NCBI GenBank assembly: GCA_010093515.1
Contig: MU001698.1
Location: 298,608-362,607, forward strand
Source: Lineolata rhizophorae
Taxonomy: Eukaryota; Ascomycota; Dothideomycetes; Lineolatales; Lineolataceae
Length of the DNA: 64,000 bases
Direction: 5' to 3'
The stretch's first letter is position 1. Every line of letters starts with the position of its first letter. Positions 59,301 to 64,000 of this stretch are shown piece after piece. The notes beneath the pieces are model-generated. The model ran no database searches. It was not told the origin of the DNA and saw only the letters and a list, made by a program, of their open reading frames with translations. The translations under genes and the position numbers were made by a program.

Positions 59301-62300
59301 ACAATTTCGTGCCTAGCTAAGCCACGGCTTCTGATCGCTGACCGCCCCCAGGTTTGATTCCGTGGCTTTAGTACTAGGCAATAACGAAACTTCGGTTCCC
59401 CCAATTGCGGAGTTAATGGCGTTTCGCCGGTCCACTCAGGGCCCGCCGTCGTACGAGACTCGCCTTCTCAGGTCTCCAGGCGTCAGTCAGACGCCAAGGA
59501 AGCTTGATTAAACCCCACGGGTCTCGGAATCATCACTCGGGGCGTCCATCTAAGCAGCTTGTTTTCCTAGTATTTAGGATACCTGTTCCAGGATCGGCGC
59601 TCGAAGGAACGTGTTTGCGTCGCGTGAAAACGCGCCAAAACTCGCTTCTGGAGAAAGGTAGATATAATGTTCTTTCGCTCTAGATGTCTTCGGTCCGGAA
59701 CCATGGCAGTACTCTACCAGTTGCCGGAAAGGGAATGCGGCCAAGACTTTCTAAAACCCCCCTAGGCCTGGGGACCAAGACTTCGCCGCCATCTATCAGG
59801 TGACGAAGCCGAAGACTTTTTCTCCACAAAGAAATACAAGCGCGAGCGTAGATAAGAGGCAACTGATTGACCCAGCGTGGCAGGGTGGGATTACATCAGC
59901 TGAACCAAATCTTCATATAACCTGCGTTTTCAGACCATTTTCCCATGTTGAGTGGGAGCTAGGTCAGCGATACACTTGCGTGGTGTGGTACATTGTCGAG
60001 GTATTAACCTATATCGGACGATTCGCGGATGAATAATCAGACATCCCATAGGTGCCCGGACTCCACCAGGTAACCACTTACCCGAGGACCACATCCGTAC
60101 CTACCTACCTACTTCACCAGCTCTATTTGCTCCCCGGGGCAGGCCAATCCAATCCACGTTTACAGAGTTAAACAGCATTACTGAACGTCTAGCTGAACGC
60201 GCGTGTGGGTCATCCGCGGTTCCTTCCCATGCCTTCCTAGTTTCCGTTCCGCAGCATCCCGTGCGGCCCGCTGCTTCTTGTGCGCCCCCCGCCCCTCTTT
60301 TTTTTTATTTTGCCTCCCCTGTGCCCTGGTAGGTAGGAACAGAAGGTACGAAGGTTTCCCCGATTAGTTCAGCTAGCGCATCTCGGGGAATTCTGCGAGA
60401 ATCGCACGCAGGTAAGAAAGATGTCGTCACTATGCGCCGACGGATGGCGTTACAGGTACGGCCGTAGGCGGCGTTACATACGCATGGAGAGAGCACCTAT
60501 CAACGCTTGAGAGGATCACATGTCTGCGCTGTTCAATTCTACGTTGCAATATAAATTAACTCGTGCGCGGAATAGGTGTTCCAATTACCGAACAGGCCAG
60601 TATTGGGCAAAGAGGAGGATAGGTAGGTAGAGGTAGTGAGCCCGCATTTCTGACCCTTGGGTCCACAACCTTGACCTTCCCGATTGGTGCGCGATTTATT
60701 TCAGGTCGTTCGCGCTCGTAGTGCTACGTATGTACTAGTAACAATAGCCTCTATTCGTGGCTCAATTGCTTCGCAGTGTCCCGCATGCCATGTGTGTCCC
60801 GGCGCTAGATTATGTATTGCTTAATTCGGTGTGGGGTATAGATGCCCGAGCCGCTTGTTCTCTGATTGGGCCTTTGCCCCAAACTCATTGGGCGCCGGTT
60901 TGCTCGTGGTCTCGGCGTTTAGGTGGCAGATTGGTAATCAAGATTGGAAGCTGTGTCGGAGTCCGAACTATGGCACTTTCTGCAGAAAAAGAAGTTAGAT
61001 AGATGTCTGAGGGCGGAAATGTTGTGGTGGGGGGCCTGTGGCGTGGGAACGAAGAGATAACTGAGTGGTGGAAATTTGCTGGAGGTTGGCTTGGCGGATT
61101 TCTTGAAGGAGCCAATGTTCACTCCACGGTCATCGGATTGCTAATGAAACAACACTGTAGTTTGATTTCAGACATTTCGTTCGTGCGCACTGCGTGGATA
61201 AGGCGTACCTTTGCCCCTTCTCTTCTACATTGAGCTTTGGTATTCGAAATTACTTGCGAACATTATCGAGTTGCGAACGGTGTAGGACTCGAAGACTAGC
61301 AGAGTTCACATTGATTTTTCATTGCTGATAAATGCGGAGGCGCGCCGTACATGCAGTTGGATCCTCTCCATCCTCGTCTGACCGCCTAGCATGAGACAGG
61401 TCTTCATTCCGAACACCATTTCTGAGTGGTTGATGAACTTCCTGCCCGGCCCTTCTTGGCTATCGCGTTCAAGCGTTCCTCTGGCGGACAGACGGAAAAA
61501 GTTAAACCAGAGAACGACTGAATAATCAGGCAAAATGGGGCAGACAAGTGAGTCCCGGAACATAGACTCTTGTCGAGATGTTCCACCAATTTTGCCTTCA
61601 GGACAGTGAATAGATTCAGGCGACGCAGCAAGAGCTTGACGCTTTCAACGAGCCATATTTATCCTGTAGCATGCGCTTTTGTCCTCTCTTGCGGGATTTT
61701 TTTTTTCGGGTTTCATTTCAGCAATACCGAGCAGTTCAAAACTACTCATTTATGTGATCCTCGGTACCATCAAGCCAGACGGATAACTGGAAACAGTCAG
61801 TTTCATATGGTCGTACATTGAACAAACAAGCTTCGCACAGTCCTGGCTATATCAGGATACGAAAACGACGGTACCATTCCCATTTTAAATAATCTCGACG
61901 GTAAAATTCCAGTTGAGGAATTCGAGATCCTTAAAGCGCAAACAGGGACACCATCACTTCATGATTTCTTTTGCGACATTAGCAATCTAAGACACTACGG
62001 CGATCAACTATGGACCCGCGGTTGAAAGACACTCATTTTCAAGTCATTAAATCACCCCATCGAGTCCGCAACAAGCTGCTCACTTCGGACCATGCAAACT
62101 GCGGTAGAAATCGGATGCATAGTAGAGAACTCTTTTCGCGGACTTGTCCACGGCAAGCTTCCGTTCATATTCAATCAGATGCCGTGTGAGAAGAACTTAC
62201 GTGGTGAAGTTGGTCACTGTTCGATTGCAATAATCCATTTTCGGATCGTAATGCTTCCAGGCCCAAAGTCGAGGGAGATCATAACCGACATAAGAAAACC

Positions 62301-62565
62301 TCCCACTAGAAGTCAATTACTTGTAGACAAACGCTAACGGTGGCAGTAGCTTGTTGTTCTAGAATACTTCAGTTATAAGTCTGATTCGAATATCTATGGC
62401 CATTTCACGGAAACTAGAAATGGGTTTGAATTCGAGAAGTTCAACGCTTGCTATTTGATTGAATTATTCAAGCACCTGCCTATTCTCCTCTTATTTCCTG
62501 AGCTTTATCCTGAGTTTAGGGCTAAATCAGTTTACACAGGTCTTCCATTGTGTTGAGCATATGTA
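56330..62565. other. Long gene-poor stretch
   Basis: About 6.2 kb. The part up to about 58.4 kb is GC-rich and probably includes the long kapC promoter and leader; it has an alternating GC run (58123-58139) and long random-looking frames. From 58.8 kb it is AT-richer, with TACTACGTACTACGTA (within 58833-58862), TACCTACCTACCTA tracts and no clear gene until a possible degraded gene at 61.6-62.3 kb. Confidence 0.45.
61570..62337 (+). pseudogene. Possible degraded or intron-bearing unknown gene
   Basis: Two successive plus-strand stretches look coding. 61822-62021 reads SGYENDGTIPILNNLDG, KIPVEEFEILKAQTGT and FFCDISNLRHYGDQLW before a TGA. 62038-62337, in another frame, reads IGCIVENSFRGLVHGKLPF, FNQMPCEKNLRGEVGH and RIVMLPGPKSREIITDIRK before TAA. 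A good acceptor (TTTCATTTCAG near 61730) lies upstream. I could not join them with convincing splice sites, so frame damage is likely. No family recognised. Confidence 0.3.
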
Positions 62566-63346
62566 TTAGGCCGCACAAATAAGCCGCAAGCAGACTAACG
62601 AAAAAAATTAGGAGGAAAAAGCAGATGTTCGGCAGAAGAGCGGAGCGTAGCTCACCTGACAGCATGGATGAAGACATGTAGCGCACGTTATGTATAGAAG
62701 GGTGCTCGTCGACTTGGGAAAGCTCGCCGGGCTCAGACTCCTCGATGGTTTCCCAATCGTCATCGTCATCAATTTCCAACGGTCTGGCGTGCTCGTTTAA
62801 ACCGCTTCTCAGATACATCCCGTCTGGTCGGTGAGGTACACAAGTTGCATACTGGTGTGTATCTCCTATAGCGAACCAAATGCTGGTTTCTTCGAGGGAC
62901 CTGGCCCACTTGCTGGGGACGGGCAGGGGGGTTTGGCCACGCTTGCGAAGCCTACCAACCAAAGCGTAGGTAATATCTGTAGCAATCATGAGCTCTGTGA
63001 TCATCACTTCCAGCCTGTGGATAAGCTCGGAGACCGGTAGCCTGGGGTAATGTCTTTGCGCCCAGACGATGGGGTGGATCTCTGCTCGAAGCGCACCATG
63101 GGCAAGAGACAGTCGGGAAAGGTCGCTCCTGCAAACTGAGGCTTGCACTTCAATATCATCCGTGAGTTTATTCGCCTCTTCATCTATCATATCGGGAACC
63201 TCTTCCAGGCTATCATTGCCAACCTCTCTGGCCTTATCATTCAGTACGATGAGCTTTCGTACATTCGAATGAGCCTCATCTAGATCGGTGAGGACGGGGT
63301 CGCTAGGTAAAGGGACATTTGATTGAGTAACGGGTCGCTCTGTCAT
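62566..63346 (-). CDS. Hypothetical acidic protein
   Basis: Unrecognised. ATG at 63346 (AAGATGACAG context). With a 61-nt intron (62595-62655, donor GTGAGC, CCTAAT branch, TTTCGTTAG acceptor) it gives 239 aa. Without splicing the frame continues to 62522, giving 274 aa with an apparent C-terminal membrane anchor (CFFLLIFFVSLLAAYLCGL). The intron signals and size are typical, so the membrane segment is probably translated intron. The N-terminal 130 residues are helical (LTDLDEAHSNVRKLIVLND, ANKLTDDIEVQASVCRSDL), then RLRKRGQTPLPVPSKWARSLEET and an acidic stretch (EIDDDDDWETIEESEPGE). It neighbours a DNA transposon. Confidence 0.6.
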
Positions 63347-63600
63347 CTTGAGTGAATCAGCGTTTTGAACAGCGAGAGGTGAGTCGCAAAACTAATAGAT
63401 ACTAGGCGTGTGTGTCTTGCTTCTTCGCTCTCTAGAGCGTATGGGAAGTAAGAGAAGTGCAAGCGAGAAGGTATTCATATTTGTTGTGACAAAAAACCAA
63501 TTTTTAAAGTACGTTTGAGTTCAATTTATTGTTTTGAAGTAGCGCATGGAGAGTAAAAAACATTGTTAGAGAACTAACTAGCATTCTTTATAACGTAATC
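63347..63600. other. AT-rich spacer before the transposon end
   Basis: About 250 bp, AT-rich, between the start of the hypothetical gene and the transposon-like direct repeats. Should contain that gene's promoter. Confidence 0.4.
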
Positions 63601-63656
63601 ACCCACCGAGTGTCTCAACCCATCGAGTGTCTCAGGGACGCGTCTTGACGCGTCCC
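63601..63656. repeat. Transposon 5' terminal structure: tandem 17-mers and palindrome
   Basis: ACCCACCGAGTGTCTCA (63601-63617) is followed directly by ACCCATCGAGTGTCTCA (63618-63634), one mismatch. A perfect inverted repeat follows, with 10-bp arms GGGACGCGTC (63635-63644) and GACGCGTCCC (63647-63656) around TT. Such subterminal repeats next to a transposase start are typical of DNA-transposon ends, where transposase binds. The exact terminus and target duplication cannot be fixed without the other end. Confidence 0.7.
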
Positions 63657-63687
63657 CCAACTTTCTTCCTCAATTTCTCCACCTACC

Positions 63688-64000
63688 ATGCCAGAAAAGA
63701 CTTCAAACGAAGCAGACATCATTCTTGCCATTCATTCTATTGAGAAAGGCCATTTTCCAAGTGCTAGAGCCGCCGGCAAGGCTCTGGGAATCTGTTCTCG
63801 CACCATCTCTCGCAGAATGAAGGGAACACCTTCTCGCGACCACAGCAATGAGATCCAGAAGAAACTTAATCAATGGGAGAGGGAGGTGCTAATTGAGCGC
63901 ATTCTGGACTTGGATGCCCGAGGATATCGCGTCAAATACAAAGATGTGGCTGAAATGGCCAATGTTTTGATCGATGACGACCAACGCGTCGCACGCGACC
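63688..64000 (+). CDS. DNA-transposon transposase, N-terminal part (runs off window)
   Basis: Open frame of 104 codons from ATG 63688 (ACCATGCC context) to the window edge with no stop. The N-terminus (DIILAIHSIEKGHFPSARAA, then KALGICSRTISRRMKG) is a psq-type helix-turn-helix. The following WEREVLIERILDLDARGYR and KYKDVAEMANVLI fit the CENP-B-type HTH found in fungal pogo/Fot1-like (Tc1-mariner) transposases. The catalytic DDE domain would lie outside the window. The frame is intact as far as it can be seen, so the element may be young. Confidence 0.8.
   Translation, partial: MPEKTSNEADIILAIHSIEKGHFPSARAAGKALGICSRTISRRMKGTPSRDHSNEIQKKLNQWEREVLIERILDLDARGYRVKYKDVAEMANVLIDDDQRVARD

Noticed and set aside
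59319-59368. tRNA-like hairpin: AAGCCAC ... GGTTTGATTCC ... GTGGCTT
   Set aside because: Perfect 7-bp ends and a T-loop-like stretch, but only 50 nt in total with no D-arm or anticodon arm, so not a tRNA.

Overview
The window is nuclear DNA of a filamentous ascomycete (Pezizomycotina, most likely a Sordariomycete). The evidence is short GT-AG introns (about 55-360 nt) with CTAAC/CTGAC-type branch sites, fungal gene families (RON1-type NDT80 factor, KapC bZIP, MCP1, fungal GH3-GNAT fusion), long intergenic spacers and traces of degenerate repeats. Gene models below were joined by hand from reading frames and splice signals, so intron edges are predictions. I saw no tRNA, rRNA or CRISPR array.

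Left part, 0-33.2 kb, GC-rich: a complete N-acetylglucosamine (GlcNAc) catabolic cluster. In order: dac1 (GlcNAc-6-P deacetylase, -), nag3 (GH3 N-acetylglucosaminidase fused to GNAT-like domains, +), ron1 (NDT80-family regulator, +), hxk3 (GlcNAc kinase of the hexokinase family, -), ngt1 (MFS GlcNAc transporter, -), dam1 (glucosamine-6-P deaminase, +). The products form one pathway: Nag3 releases GlcNAc from chitin fragments or glycans, Ngt1 imports it, Hxk3 phosphorylates it, Dac1 deacetylates, Dam1 deaminates to fructose-6-P and ammonium, and Ron1 is the expected activator. The six genes are spread over 33 kb with 1-6 kb spacers. Several of the proteins carry low-complexity Ser/Ala/Gly/Pro insertions.

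Middle part, 33.2-50.1 kb, lower GC: two hypothetical genes with related C-terminal halves (34.5 and 40.9 kb) flank an ADCK/ABC1-type mitochondrial kinase. A densely packed housekeeping block follows: C2H2 protein with GFKPAF repeats (-), MCP1-like mitochondrial membrane protein (+), 3-ketoacyl-CoA thiolase (+), DUF3245-type protein (-) and mitochondrial succinyl-CoA ligase beta LSC2 (+).

Right part, 50.1-64 kb, is gene-poor. It holds a partly resolved C2H2 zinc-finger gene (51.4-52.0 kb), a stop-riddled coding relic (52.9-53.2 kb), a short telomere-like tract, the KapC-type bZIP gene (54.5-56.3 kb), about 6 kb with at most a degraded gene, a small unknown gene (62.6-63.3 kb), and at the right edge the 5' end of a DNA transposon with an intact, edge-truncated transposase reading frame.

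The most unusual points are a start codon split by an intron in dam1, a 4-nt coding first exon in kapC, a 7-nt microexon in nag3, the unknown paralogue pair, and the relic whose internal stops are all TAA/TAG.
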